50,996 bases of DNA from Verrucomicrobiota bacterium (GCA_030153935.1 JASKKX010000002.1:1-50996), one strand, 5' to 3'. Shown: positions 9,031-18,811, numbered from the stretch's first letter. Notes: a model not told the origin generated them from the sequence alone. Numbers and translations: made by a program.

Positions 9031-9100
9031 TACGATATGTAATTATCGATATATGTCAATCGTTTTAAATTAATCGATTTTTACAGATCGATAAAGCGAG
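9031..9100. promoter_or_regulatory. 14-bp iteron-like array (5 units of [AT][AT]CG[AT]T) in the divergent hydrogenase/adhE promoter region
   Basis: TACGAT(9031) ATCGAT(9045) ATCGTT(9059) ATCGAT(9073) ATCGAT(9087), all exactly 14 bp apart. Confidence 0.75.
9032..9059 (-). promoter_or_regulatory. Putative promoter of the hydrogenase operon
   Basis: Minus strand TTGACA (9059-9054), 16 bp, TATCGT (9037-9032). Confidence 0.45.
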
Positions 9101-9119
9101 CCACCAAGAAGGAGACGTT

Positions 9120-11696
9120 ATGACCAAAGCAGATACTGAAAAACTGGATACAATAATCCAGACCATGAAAACGGCGCAGGAACTCTATGCGCAGTTTTCA
9201 CAGGAGCAGGTCGACCGGATTTTCCGCAGCGCGGCGATTGCCGCCAACGCCGCCCGCATCCGGCTGGCCAAAGAAGCCGTTGCCGAGACCGGCATGGGCA
9301 TCGTTGAAGACAAGGTAATCAAAAATCACTTTGCTTCGGAATATATCTACAACAAATACAAAGACTGTAAAACCTGCGGCGTGGTGGAAGCCGATCCCAC
9401 GTTCGGAATCCGCCGGATCGCCGAACCGATCGGTATCATTGCCGGGGTTGTGCCGACCACGAATCCGACATCCACCGCGATTTTCAAATCGCTGATTGCA
9501 CTTAAAACCCGCAATGCGATTATCTTTTCCCCTCACCCGCGGGCAAAAAAATGCACCGCAGCGGCAGCCAGGCTGATCGAAAGGGCGGCGGTTGAAGCCG
9601 GTGCGCCGGAAGGTTTGATCGCCTGTATCGAAGAACCGACGGTTGAACTGTCGAACGCACTGATGCGTCACCCGGAAATCAGCCTGATTCTGGCGACCGG
9701 CGGACCGGGGATGGTGAAAGCGGCCTATAGCAGCGGCAAGCCGGCCATCGGCGTCGGCGCGGGCAATACGCCGGCGATCATCGACGAAACCGCCTGCATA
9801 AAAACCGCAATCAACAGCATTCTGATCAGCAAGACGTTCGACCACGGCGTGATCTGCGCCTCGGAGCAAAGCGTGGTTGTGGTCGAAAGCGTTTATGAAG
9901 AGGTGAAAGCCGAATTCAAAATGCGCAGCGCCTATCTGTTGAATGCCAAAGAAAAGAAAGCGGTCGGCGAAACCATCATTAAAGACGGACGTCTCAACGC
10001 GGAGATCGTCGGACAGCCGGCGGCGAAAATCGCGACGCTGGCCGGAATTGAAGTTCCCGCCGACACCAAAGTGCTGATCGGTGAAGCCAAAGAGATCGGA
10101 GAACAGGAACCTTTTGCCCACGAGAAGCTTTCGCCGGTGCTGGCACTCTATAAGGCAAAGGATTTTCAGGATGCCGTCGGGAAAGCGGTCGCGCTGGTGA
10201 AATTCGGCGGGATCGGCCATACCTCGGTGCTCTACACCGACCCGCTCAATCAGGATCGCGTTCTCACCTTCGGGGAGCAGATGAAAACCGGACGTATACT
10301 GGTCAACATGCCCAGCTCACAGGGGGCCATCGGCGACCTTTACAACTTCAAGCTCGAACCGTCGTTGACACTGGGCTGCGGCAGCTGGGGCGGAAACTCA
10401 ATCAGCGAAAACGTGGGAGTGAAACATCTGATGAACATCAAGACCGTCGCGGAACGCCGTGAAAACATGCTGTGGTACAAAGTGCCGCCGAAGCTCTACT
10501 TCAAGTACGGCTGCCTGCCGGTTGCCCTCAGAGATCTGGAAGACCGCCGGCGCGCGTTTGTCGTTACTGACAAACCGCTCTACGACCTCGGCATGGCCGA
10601 GCGCGTGACGAATGTGCTCGAAAAGATGGGAATCGACTGCGAAGTTTTCTACGATGTCAAACCCGATCCGGATCTGAGCACGATCAAAAAAGGCCTGAAA
10701 GTCATGAACAGCTTCAAGCCGGACGTGATCATCGCTCTCGGTGGTGGATCGCCGATGGACGCCGCCAAGATTATGTGGCTGATGTACGAAAGCCCGGAAA
10801 CGAAATTCGAAGACCTTGCCATGCGGTTTATGGACATCGAAAAGCGGATCTGCGTCTTTCCGACCCTTGGGAAAAAAGCGCAGATGGTCGCCATCCCGAC
10901 CACCAGCGGAACCGGCTCGGAAGTCACGCCGTTTGCCGTCGTCACCGACGACAAAACCGGTGCCAAATATCCGATTGCCGACTACGCGCTGACGCCGAGC
11001 ATGGCGATTGTCGATCCGGAGCTGGTCATGGGGATGCCCAAAGGGCTGACTGCCTTCTCGGGAATCGACGCCCTCACCCATGCCATCGAAGCGATGGTCA
11101 GCGTTCTCAGCACCGAGTTCACCAATGCCCAGGCACTGGAAGCGATTCGGCTGCTGTTTAAATACCTGCCGACCGCTTATGAACACGGGGACGACCGGAA
11201 AGCGCGCGAAAAAGTGCATTACGCGGCCTGCCTGGCCGGCATGGCCTTTGCCAACGCCTTCCTCGGCATCTGCCACAGCATGGCGCACAAACTCGGCGCA
11301 GCGCATCACCTGCCGCACGGACTGGCCAATGCCCTGCTGATCAACGAAACGATCCGTTTCAACGCAACGGACAATCCGCTGAAACAGGCCGCCTTCTCGC
11401 AGTACACCTGGCCGACCGCCAAAGAGCGTTATGCCCGCATCGCGGACTATCTCGGACTCGGCGGAAAAACCAACGACGAAAAAGTTGAACGGCTCATCAA
11501 AGCAATCAACGGGCTGAAAGCCGAACTGGCCATCCCGGCGACCATCAAAGATGCCGGCGTGCCGGAGAAGGCGTTTTATGACGGACTCGATGAACTGGCG
11601 GAAAACGCCTTCGACGACCAGTGCACCGGCGCCAATCCGCGCTACCCGCTGATCCGCGAAATCAAGGAGCTCTACATCGCGGCCTACGAAGGATAG
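9120..11696 (+). CDS. adhE: Bifunctional acetaldehyde-CoA/alcohol dehydrogenase
   Basis: 858 aa; N-terminal ALDH (GVICASEQSVVV) fused to C-terminal Fe-ADH (GGGSPMDAAKIMW, HSMAHKLGAAHHLPHG). Confidence 0.96.
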   Translation: MTKADTEKLDTIIQTMKTAQELYAQFSQEQVDRIFRSAAIAANAARIRLAKEAVAETGMGIVEDKVIKNHFASEYIYNKYKDCKTCGVVEADPTFGIRRIAEPIGIIAGVVPTTNPTSTAIFKSLIALKTRNAIIFSPHPRAKKCTAAAARLIERAAVEAGAPEGLIACIEEPTVELSNALMRHPEISLILATGGPGMVKAAYSSGKPAIGVGAGNTPAIIDETACIKTAINSILISKTFDHGVICASEQSVVVVESVYEEVKAEFKMRSAYLLNAKEKKAVGETIIKDGRLNAEIVGQPAAKIATLAGIEVPADTKVLIGEAKEIGEQEPFAHEKLSPVLALYKAKDFQDAVGKAVALVKFGGIGHTSVLYTDPLNQDRVLTFGEQMKTGRILVNMPSSQGAIGDLYNFKLEPSLTLGCGSWGGNSISENVGVKHLMNIKTVAERRENMLWYKVPPKLYFKYGCLPVALRDLEDRRRAFVVTDKPLYDLGMAERVTNVLEKMGIDCEVFYDVKPDPDLSTIKKGLKVMNSFKPDVIIALGGGSPMDAAKIMWLMYESPETKFEDLAMRFMDIEKRICVFPTLGKKAQMVAIPTTSGTGSEVTPFAVVTDDKTGAKYPIADYALTPSMAIVDPELVMGMPKGLTAFSGIDALTHAIEAMVSVLSTEFTNAQALEAIRLLFKYLPTAYEHGDDRKAREKVHYAACLAGMAFANAFLGICHSMAHKLGAAHHLPHGLANALLINETIRFNATDNPLKQAAFSQYTWPTAKERYARIADYLGLGGKTNDEKVERLIKAINGLKAELAIPATIKDAGVPEKAFYDGLDELAENAFDDQCTGANPRYPLIREIKELYIAAYEG

Positions 11697-11717
11697 TCCA
11701 TCGGCAACTTCCCGGTT

Positions 11718-11752
11718 TCCAGGGATTGGAAGAAATTTTTCCAATTCCTGGA
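11718..11752. terminator. Inverted repeat between convergent adhE and tilS, possible bidirectional terminator
   Basis: TCCAGGGATTGGAA (11718-11731) ... TTCCAATTCCTGGA (11739-11752), 14-bp arms with one mismatch. Confidence 0.6.
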
Positions 11753-11763
11753 CGCCACTTTTT

Positions 11764-13026
11764 TCAACGCGCGAGAGTCAAATGAAGTGCCGGTTCCGCA
11801 GGCGATGACAATTCCCAGCCGCGGGCGATGCGGTAGCCGGGCAGCCAGATAATCTCACCGCCGCACTCCACCACCGGCCAGCCGGCACGACGCCTCTTCG
11901 GGATCTTCAGATCCGTGAAAATATCCTGCAGCTTCTTTGAACCGTCCAAGCCGTACGGACTCATCCGGTCACCGGGTCGTGATGCGCGCACCGACACCGC
12001 CCGACCCGCAACCTTCGTCCGCGACACCGACGCCTCCCATGGCCCGCGCAGAATCCCGACGCCCTCTTCGATGCAGATGGGAAATGCAGACGCGACGTCC
12101 CTGTCGCGTTCCGTCCGCGGAAAATGCGACGGGGACGTCGCATCTACGCTTAAGAGTCCATATTCATTCACCAGACGCAGGCCTTCGAGATCGAGAAACT
12201 GCGTTCCATTCTTCTTCTCAGCAAACTCGATAACTCGTTCAACCGTTTCAAAACCCGGACTCACGCCCTGCCCGATCAGTCCGTCGCGGATCTCGCGGCG
12301 GCGGGCGGCGAGTTCCGGACGATCTGCCTCATCGCGCAGAATCGTCATCGTGCGCAGCAGATTTTCGGCGGCGCGGTCGTTGAGTTTTCCAAACAGGGGA
12401 AGAAGCTGCCGGCGGACAAAGTTGCGCGGGATGGTTTCGTCAGTGTTAGTCGCGTCCTCGCGCCATTCGATCCCTTCCTTTTCCAGCCAGCGGGAAATTT
12501 CTATCCGGCGGATTCCAAGCATTGGACGGATCAAGTGCATTGCGCCCAGTTTTTGAAAATACCGCATGCCCCCGACTCCGGACGGTCCGGTTCCGCGGGC
12601 GGCGCGCAGGAAGAAGGTTTCGAGCTGGTCGTCGGCATGGTGCGCGAGCGCAATGAGAAGGGTTGCGGTTTTAGGTCTGAGGTTCGGGGCGAGCGATCTG
12701 AAAAATTCATGCCGGGCTTCGCGGGCGGCCATTTCGAGCGAAAGGCCTTTTTCTTTGGCGAGCGCGGGGACGTCGACTTTCTGTGTGACACATTCAATGC
12801 CGAGTGTTGTGCAGAGCTCTTTGACGAACCGTTCGTCGGCGTCAGCCGCCGCACCGCGGAGGGAATGATTGAGGTGCGCAGCGGCAAGCGGATACCCCAG
12901 ACGGTTCAGGCTGTGCAACAGCGCGACGGAGTCGGCCCCGCCGGAAACGCCGACTGCAACAGGCATCCCTTCGGGAATGAGGTTTTCCCGTTCAATCGCC
13001 GCTTGAACTTTTTCGATGAGTTCCAC
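11764..13026 (-). CDS. tilS: tRNA(Ile)-lysidine synthase (GTG start)
   Basis: VAVGVSGGADSVALLHSL PP-loop, AHLNHSLRG, ALAHHADDQLETFFLRAARGTG. Confidence 0.92.
   Translation of the reverse strand: MELIEKVQAAIERENLIPEGMPVAVGVSGGADSVALLHSLNRLGYPLAAAHLNHSLRGAAADADERFVKELCTTLGIECVTQKVDVPALAKEKGLSLEMAAREARHEFFRSLAPNLRPKTATLLIALAHHADDQLETFFLRAARGTGPSGVGGMRYFQKLGAMHLIRPMLGIRRIEISRWLEKEGIEWREDATNTDETIPRNFVRRQLLPLFGKLNDRAAENLLRTMTILRDEADRPELAARRREIRDGLIGQGVSPGFETVERVIEFAEKKNGTQFLDLEGLRLVNEYGLLSVDATSPSHFPRTERDRDVASAFPICIEEGVGILRGPWEASVSRTKVAGRAVSVRASRPGDRMSPYGLDGSKKLQDIFTDLKIPKRRRAGWPVVECGGEIIWLPGYRIARGWELSSPAEPALHLTLAR
12086..12147. repeat. Imperfect palindromic repeat within the tilS coding sequence
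   Basis: GCGACGTCCCTGTCGC (12092-12107) and GCGACGGGGACGTCGC (12126-12141) are reverse complements at 15/16 positions; flanks also pair. Confidence 0.75.
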
Positions 13027-13118
13027 AGCCGTTAATTAACGCGAACGGGCACGAATTAACAAGGCCGAAGCAAGTTTCGCCGCATAAAACGCAGGGAAGC
13101 CTGCACAAGTCCAATTTT

Positions 13119-14390
13119 TCAGCCCAGTTTTTCGAGGCCGCCCATGCAGGGGCGCAGGACTTCGGGGATGGTGACGGTACCGTCGGCGTTCTGGTTGTTT
13201 TCAATCAGGGCGACGACAAGGCGCGGCAGGGCGACGCCGGACCCGTTGAGGGTGTGGGCGAGCTGCGGCTTGCCGTTTACATCACGGCAGCGGATACGGG
13301 CGCGGCGGGCCTGATAGTCGCCGAAATTACTGACCGACGAGACTTCAAGCCAGCGTTTGACACCGGGCGCCCAGAGTTCAATGTCGTAGCATTTGGCGGC
13401 GCTGAAACCGAGATCGGCCGTGCAGAGTTCGATGACACGGTAGTGCAGGCCGAGTTTCTGCAGGACTTTTTCGGCTTCTCCGACGAGGATTTCGTGCTGT
13501 TTTTCAGAATCCTCCGGTCTGACCAAGTTGACCATTTCGACTTTGTCGAACTGGTGCAGGCGGAGCAGGCCGCGGGTGTCGCGGCCGGCGGCACCGGCCT
13601 CGCGTCGAAAGCACGGAGTGTAGGCGGTCAGTTTGAGCGGCAGGTCGTCTTCGATGATTTCTTCGCGGTAGAGGTTGGTGAGCGGCACTTCGGCCGTCGG
13701 TACCGGATAGAGTTCGTCGCCGTGGATGTGATACATGTCTTCGGCAAATTTGGGGAGCTGGCCGGTGCCGGTCATGGAATCCGCATTGCAGACGAAGGGC
13801 GGTTCGACTTCCGTGTACCCGTGTTCGGTGGTATGCAGGTCGAGCATGTATTGAATGAGCGCGCGCTGGAGGCGGGCGCCCTGCCCGGTGTAGACGGGAA
13901 AGCCGGAGCCGGTGATTTTCGCGCCGCGTTCAAAGTCGACCAGTTTGAGCGCTTCGCAAATGTCCCAGTGCGGTTTGATTTCGAAGTCGAATGTTTTCGG
14001 TTCGCCCCAGGTGCGCAGCACCGGGTTGTCGGCTTCGTCTTTGCCGACCGGCACACTGGCGTGCGGCAGGTTGGGAATGAAGAGCAGGATATTCAGAATG
14101 GTTTCATCGAGCTCGCGGACCTGTTCGTCCAGCGCGGAGATGCGGCCGCCGATCTCACGAACCTCTTCTTTCGCGGCCTCGGCTTCATCCTTTTTGCCGT
14201 CTTTCATAAGGCCTCCGATTTTTTTGGAAGCCGTGTTGCGTTCCTGTTTGAGGGTCTCCACTTCGGTGATGGCGGCGCGTCGTTCGGCATCCAGTTTAAG
14301 GAGGCCATCGATATCGGCGTCCGTCCTGCGATTGACGAGCGCCTGTTTGACCGCATCGGAGTTTTCACGAATCAGTTTGATATCCAGCAT
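13119..14390 (-). CDS. serS: Serine--tRNA ligase
   Basis: MLDIKLIRENSDAVKQAL, CFRREAGAAGRDTRGLLRLHQFDKVE, class II motifs. Confidence 0.97.
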   Translation of the reverse strand: MLDIKLIRENSDAVKQALVNRRTDADIDGLLKLDAERRAAITEVETLKQERNTASKKIGGLMKDGKKDEAEAAKEEVREIGGRISALDEQVRELDETILNILLFIPNLPHASVPVGKDEADNPVLRTWGEPKTFDFEIKPHWDICEALKLVDFERGAKITGSGFPVYTGQGARLQRALIQYMLDLHTTEHGYTEVEPPFVCNADSMTGTGQLPKFAEDMYHIHGDELYPVPTAEVPLTNLYREEIIEDDLPLKLTAYTPCFRREAGAAGRDTRGLLRLHQFDKVEMVNLVRPEDSEKQHEILVGEAEKVLQKLGLHYRVIELCTADLGFSAAKCYDIELWAPGVKRWLEVSSVSNFGDYQARRARIRCRDVNGKPQLAHTLNGSGVALPRLVVALIENNQNADGTVTIPEVLRPCMGGLEKLG

Positions 14391-14502
14391 GGCGGCTATC
14401 CTTTTTAAAATAATCGGTTTCTGTCGAGAACACGGCGTTATCCGGTTTGCAAAGGCCCCGTTTTTACCTTTCCGCCGCGCAGTTGCAAAGGAAAACTCCG
14501 CG

Positions 14503-15393
14503 TTATCCGTCCATCAGCAGGAGAATCAGGATTGTGACGCTGTTGAAGGCGGCGTGCATGGTGATCGGCACCAGCAGAGATCGCGTGCGGGCATACGCCA
14601 GACAAAAGACGACAGACAGCAGAAAAAGCGGCGGGAATGACGGCAGATGAAGATGCAGTCCGCCGAAAATGAGCGAGACCAGGATGATTCCTGACCAGAA
14701 GCCCAGCCGCTGCACCAGAAACGGAAACAGAATTCCCCGGAAGATAATCTCTTCAAAAACCGGCGCGACGATGATGGCAATAAAGAACAGAACCATGCGC
14801 ATCGGCCAGGGTCCGGAAGCCGCCAGCACTGTCGTGATATCCTGCAGGGAAAAATCATATCCCAGCTTTTGCAGGAAAAGCTGAAAGACAGTGCTGTAAA
14901 ACCAGAGCATGGGCAGCGCGGCCAGATAGAACAACAGACCCAGGCCGATCCGCCGGGGCGCTTTCCTCCGGGAAAGCCCGAAAAACGCCGAACCTTTGAT
15001 TCCACTGAGCCGGAACAACAGAGCAATCAGGAACAGCACAGGGAAATGAAACGCAAGGCTCTGAAAGACTATGGTATGTCCTTCAAGCTGTCCGGCGGGA
15101 AACAGCAGCAGATAAAGCCAGGAGGCCAGCAGATAAAATCCGATGGTTATGCTGAAAACAGTCAGCAGCAGACGGGCAGGAATCGCCCGATCTTTCAGCG
15201 TATTTTTCAGTTCGTTCCAGTTGACCGGTCGTTTGATCCAGTGCAGAACCAGACCGACATCCACCGCGACCCCGATACAAAGGAGCAGCATAAAAAAAAT
15301 CCCGGCGGCAATCATTCCCGGGGGAGGATTGCTGTATTCCCAGAACGGCCGGCTCTGCGGCATTATTTCAGCAAGATGGATCAAGATGTTCAT
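14503..15393 (-). CDS. CPBP family intramembrane metalloprotease
   Basis: VAPVFEEIIFRGILFPFL (EExxxR) and FGGLHLH motifs in a multi-TM protein. Confidence 0.87.
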   Translation of the reverse strand: MNILIHLAEIMPQSRPFWEYSNPPPGMIAAGIFFMLLLCIGVAVDVGLVLHWIKRPVNWNELKNTLKDRAIPARLLLTVFSITIGFYLLASWLYLLLFPAGQLEGHTIVFQSLAFHFPVLFLIALLFRLSGIKGSAFFGLSRRKAPRRIGLGLLFYLAALPMLWFYSTVFQLFLQKLGYDFSLQDITTVLAASGPWPMRMVLFFIAIIVAPVFEEIIFRGILFPFLVQRLGFWSGIILVSLIFGGLHLHLPSFPPLFLLSVVFCLAYARTRSLLVPITMHAAFNSVTILILLLMDG

Positions 15394-15473
15394 GTTCCAG
15401 CAGACAATAGCTTCTTGCGTTTGGTTTTTAAATCAAATACCTTGATTGCCTTTTACTGTTGAGGAGGGCCGAA

Positions 15474-16580
15474 ATGAAAACCGGTTTAATTGGATGGCGC
15501 GGGATGGTCGGTTCCGTTCTGATGGAACGCATGCAGGCCGAAAATGATTTTGATGCAATCGAACCCCTCTTTTTCTCGACCTCACAGGCAGGACAGACCG
15601 CCCCCGATGTCGGCAAAGGTGAGTCCGTTCTGCTCGACGCCTATGATCTGGAAGCTCTCGCCGGAACGGATGTGATTGTGACCTGTCAGGGCGGCAGCTA
15701 TACCGACGAAATCCATGGTAAACTGCGGGCTTGCGGATGGAACGGCTACTGGATCGATGCCGCCTCTACTCTGCGGATGGCCGAACAGGCCACCATTATT
15801 CTCGATCCGGTGAACCGCTCGGTCATCGACAAGGCACTGGCGGACGGCAAAAAAGATTTCATCGGCGGCAACTGTACGGTGAGCCTCATGCTGATGGCCA
15901 TCGGCGGACTTTTTAAAGCCGGGCTGGTTGAATGGATCTCTTCGATGACCTATCAGGCGGCCTCCGGAGCCGGTGCGCAGAATATGCGTGAACTGCTCGG
16001 CCAGATGGGCGCGCTCCACCAATCGGTCGCTGCCGAGCTGCAAAGTCCCTCTTCCGCGATTCTCGATATCGACCGGAAGGTAACCGCCTGTCTGCGCAGC
16101 GCAGCCCTTCCCACCCGGCACTTCGGCGCTCCGCTGGCGGGTTCACTCATTCCATGGATCGACAAAGCGGTCGCCGACGGCCAAACCAAAGAAGAATGGA
16201 AGGGGTTTGCGGAAACCAATAAGATTCTGCAAAACAACCCTGCCGTTCCGATCGACGGCCTCTGCGTTCGGATCGGCGCCATGCGCAGTCACAGCCAGGC
16301 GCTGACGATCAAGCTGACTGAAGATGTCTCTGTTGAAGAGATCACCGAAATCATTCGCAATGACAATCCGTGGGTGGACGTGGTGGACAACGACAAGGAA
16401 GATACGCTGGCGCGGCTGACGCCTGCCGCGATTTCCGGCACGCTGACCGTGCCGGTCGGCCGGATTCGCAAGATGAAGATGGGCCCGGAATATCTCACCG
16501 CTTTTACGGTCGGCGATCAGCTGCTCTGGGGCGCGGCCGAACCGCTGCGCCGGATGCTGCGCATTCTCCAGGAAAACTAA
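15474..16580 (+). CDS. asd: Aspartate-semialdehyde dehydrogenase
   Basis: [46 protein letters not shown] upstream of ATG. Confidence 0.95.
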   Translation: MKTGLIGWRGMVGSVLMERMQAENDFDAIEPLFFSTSQAGQTAPDVGKGESVLLDAYDLEALAGTDVIVTCQGGSYTDEIHGKLRACGWNGYWIDAASTLRMAEQATIILDPVNRSVIDKALADGKKDFIGGNCTVSLMLMAIGGLFKAGLVEWISSMTYQAASGAGAQNMRELLGQMGALHQSVAAELQSPSSAILDIDRKVTACLRSAALPTRHFGAPLAGSLIPWIDKAVADGQTKEEWKGFAETNKILQNNPAVPIDGLCVRIGAMRSHSQALTIKLTEDVSVEEITEIIRNDNPWVDVVDNDKEDTLARLTPAAISGTLTVPVGRIRKMKMGPEYLTAFTVGDQLLWGAAEPLRRMLRILQEN

Positions 16581-16606
16581 ACACGGTATACAATCCGGTC
16601 GACTCG

Positions 16607-16643
16607 AAAAAAAATCCCTGCCGTCCGCGACCGGGATTTTTTT
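16607..16643. terminator. Bidirectional rho-independent terminator between asd and purQ
   Basis: AAAAAAAATCCC...GGGATTTTTTT hairpin with flanking A/T runs. Confidence 0.75.
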
Positions 16644-16651
16644 ATTTCCGC

Positions 16652-17446
16652 TTATTCGGAAAGAAACTTCACCCCGTTCTGAAACAGTTTTATCCCCAGT
16701 CCCTGCGGAGGAAGTGTCCCGCTGAGTTTCTGCCTGTCCCAGCCGGGATGGTTTTCCGGAAACAGATACGCCTCGGGGTGCGGCATCAGGCCGAAAATAC
16801 GACCGGTTGGGTCACACAATCCGGCGATAGCGTTCAGCGAGCCGTTCGGGTTGGCCGGGAATTCCTGTGAAGGCTCTCCGTTCTCGCCGGCATAACGGAC
16901 CGCCGCGCACCCCAGTTCTTCGATCCGTCCGATAACCTTGGCATCCGTTGTAAAAAATTTACCCTCCCCATGGCGGATCGGCAGCGGCATATGATCCAGC
17001 CCGGCAGTAAAGATGCAGGGCGAAACCGTTTCAAACTTCAGATTCACCCAAAAATTCTGGAAATGTCCGCAGTCATTCTGCATCAGCGCCACTTTCGGCT
17101 CAAAATATTCATCATCGAACCCGGGCAGCAGGCCGATTTTTGTCATCGTCTGGAACCCGTTGCAGACTCCCAGGATGATTTTTTCATCATCAATGAACCT
17201 CTGCAGCTCGTCGCGCAAATGATGTTTAACACGCAAAGCGAAAACATGGCCGCTGCCCATGTGGTCTCCGTATGAAAACCCGCCGATAAACATCAGTCCC
17301 TGAAAGTCGCGCATTTGCTCCGGGCTGTCGAGAAGGTCATTGAGATGTACCTGCACCGGCTTCGCCCCGGCCAGTTCCCACGCCCATGCAGACTCCGCTT
17401 CGCAGTTTACCCCGTATCCTGTAATGATCAAAATCTTCGGTTTCAT
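16652..17446 (-). CDS. purQ: Phosphoribosylformylglycinamidine synthase subunit PurQ
   Basis: Class I GATase: GGFSYGDHMGSG, ILGVCNGFQTM, MPHPEAY. Confidence 0.92.
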   Translation of the reverse strand: MKPKILIITGYGVNCEAESAWAWELAGAKPVQVHLNDLLDSPEQMRDFQGLMFIGGFSYGDHMGSGHVFALRVKHHLRDELQRFIDDEKIILGVCNGFQTMTKIGLLPGFDDEYFEPKVALMQNDCGHFQNFWVNLKFETVSPCIFTAGLDHMPLPIRHGEGKFFTTDAKVIGRIEELGCAAVRYAGENGEPSQEFPANPNGSLNAIAGLCDPTGRIFGLMPHPEAYLFPENHPGWDRQKLSGTLPPQGLGIKLFQNGVKFLSE

Positions 17447-17581
17447 ACTTTAAATACCGTTCGTCAAATCTATCTCCAAAGGTAGCAGTTCCGGCGCGGG
17501 AAAAAAGTGAATTATCAACCGGCAGATCCGGCATTGCTTTTTTGCATCGGATTGCTAGACTTATTACAAGGGAATTTAATT

Positions 17582-18811
17582 ATGTCTGATCATAATCACT
17601 ATACCAGCGACGAGCTTCTCACACAGTTGCTGGATAATATCTCAGACCACATCTACTTCAAAGACCGTCAGTCCCGCTTCATTCTGGTTAACAAAGCCTT
17701 TGCCGAAAAACTGGGTCTGCGACCTGAAGATATGAAGGGGAAAACCGACTTTGATATTTTCACAGCCGAGCATGCCCGACCGGCTTTTGAAGACGAGCAG
17801 CATATTATGGAAACCGGGGAACCGCTCGTCGGCCTGGAAGAAAAGGAAACCTGGGAAAAAGGACGGGTTTCATGGGCTTCCACCACCAAAATGCCGCTCC
17901 GTGACGCGAAGGGAGAGATCATCGGTATTTTTGGTATTTCGCGTGAAATTACAGAGCATAAACTCAATGAAATTAAACTGCACCAGTACGCCCGGCATCT
18001 TACTCAGGTTAATAAAAAGATGGAAGAAGAGCTGCGCATGGCCGCCAACCTACAGCATGCTTTCCTGCCGCAGTTCTATCCGGATTTCCTGACTCCGTCC
18101 GGAACAAAACGGGTTCAGTTTTTCCACCGTTATGTTGCCAACACACAGGTCAGCGGAGATCTCTGTGCGGTTAACAAACTGAATGATACCGATGCGGGCA
18201 TGCTGGTCTGCGATGTCATGGGTCACGGAGTCCGGGCGGCACTGATTACCGCGATTGTGCACACCATGATTGGAGAGTTGACAAGGCGCGGTCTCCCGCC
18301 GGGAGAATTTCTGTCAGAAATGAACCGCCAGCTGCGACCGATGCTCCAATCCCAGGATACGTTTATCTTTGTCACCGCATCCTATCTGATCCTCAACACG
18401 GAAACCGGAACTCTTTGCGGAGCCTCTGCCGGGCACACCATCCCTTTCCACATTCACCGTGCCGATCAGCTGCAGGTCGCTCCGCTACATGTTGTGAGAC
18501 ACATCAACGGCCCTGCATTGGCAGTCATCGAAAACTTTGAATACAAAACGTTTAAGTTCCAGCTGCATCCCGGCGATGCGGTTATGATGTATACGGACGG
18601 ACTCCTTGAGGAAGTGGATGAACACAACAGAGAGTTCGGAGTGGATCAAGCACAGAAGATTCTTCGTCAACAGCGCGACAACGATCCGAAAGAGCTGTGT
18701 GATGCGTTGATTGATGCCGTCAGTGCCTTCCATAACAACGGCCCGTTCACTGACGATGTCTGCCTGATGGCCTTTCGCTGGAACGGGCTGCCGGCTGAAA
18801 AACCGGCTTAG
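17582..18811 (+). CDS. PAS domain-containing SpoIIE family protein phosphatase
   Basis: PAS YFKDRQSRFILVNKAFAEKLGL; PP2C DVMGHGVRAALIT, MMYTDGLLEEVDE, FTDDVCLMAFR. Confidence 0.9.
   Translation: MSDHNHYTSDELLTQLLDNISDHIYFKDRQSRFILVNKAFAEKLGLRPEDMKGKTDFDIFTAEHARPAFEDEQHIMETGEPLVGLEEKETWEKGRVSWASTTKMPLRDAKGEIIGIFGISREITEHKLNEIKLHQYARHLTQVNKKMEEELRMAANLQHAFLPQFYPDFLTPSGTKRVQFFHRYVANTQVSGDLCAVNKLNDTDAGMLVCDVMGHGVRAALITAIVHTMIGELTRRGLPPGEFLSEMNRQLRPMLQSQDTFIFVTASYLILNTETGTLCGASAGHTIPFHIHRADQLQVAPLHVVRHINGPALAVIENFEYKTFKFQLHPGDAVMMYTDGLLEEVDEHNREFGVDQAQKILRQQRDNDPKELCDALIDAVSAFHNNGPFTDDVCLMAFRWNGLPAEKPA

Noticed and set aside
10398-11744. 448-aa minus-strand ORF
   Set aside because: Antisense to adhE; no recognisable domain
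13254-14408. 384-aa plus-strand ORF
   Set aside because: Antisense to serS; Phe/Val/Gly-rich shadow ORF
15394-15473. Possible lysine riboswitch upstream of asd
   Set aside because: Gap is only 80 bp and lacks the size and helices expected of a lysine riboswitch
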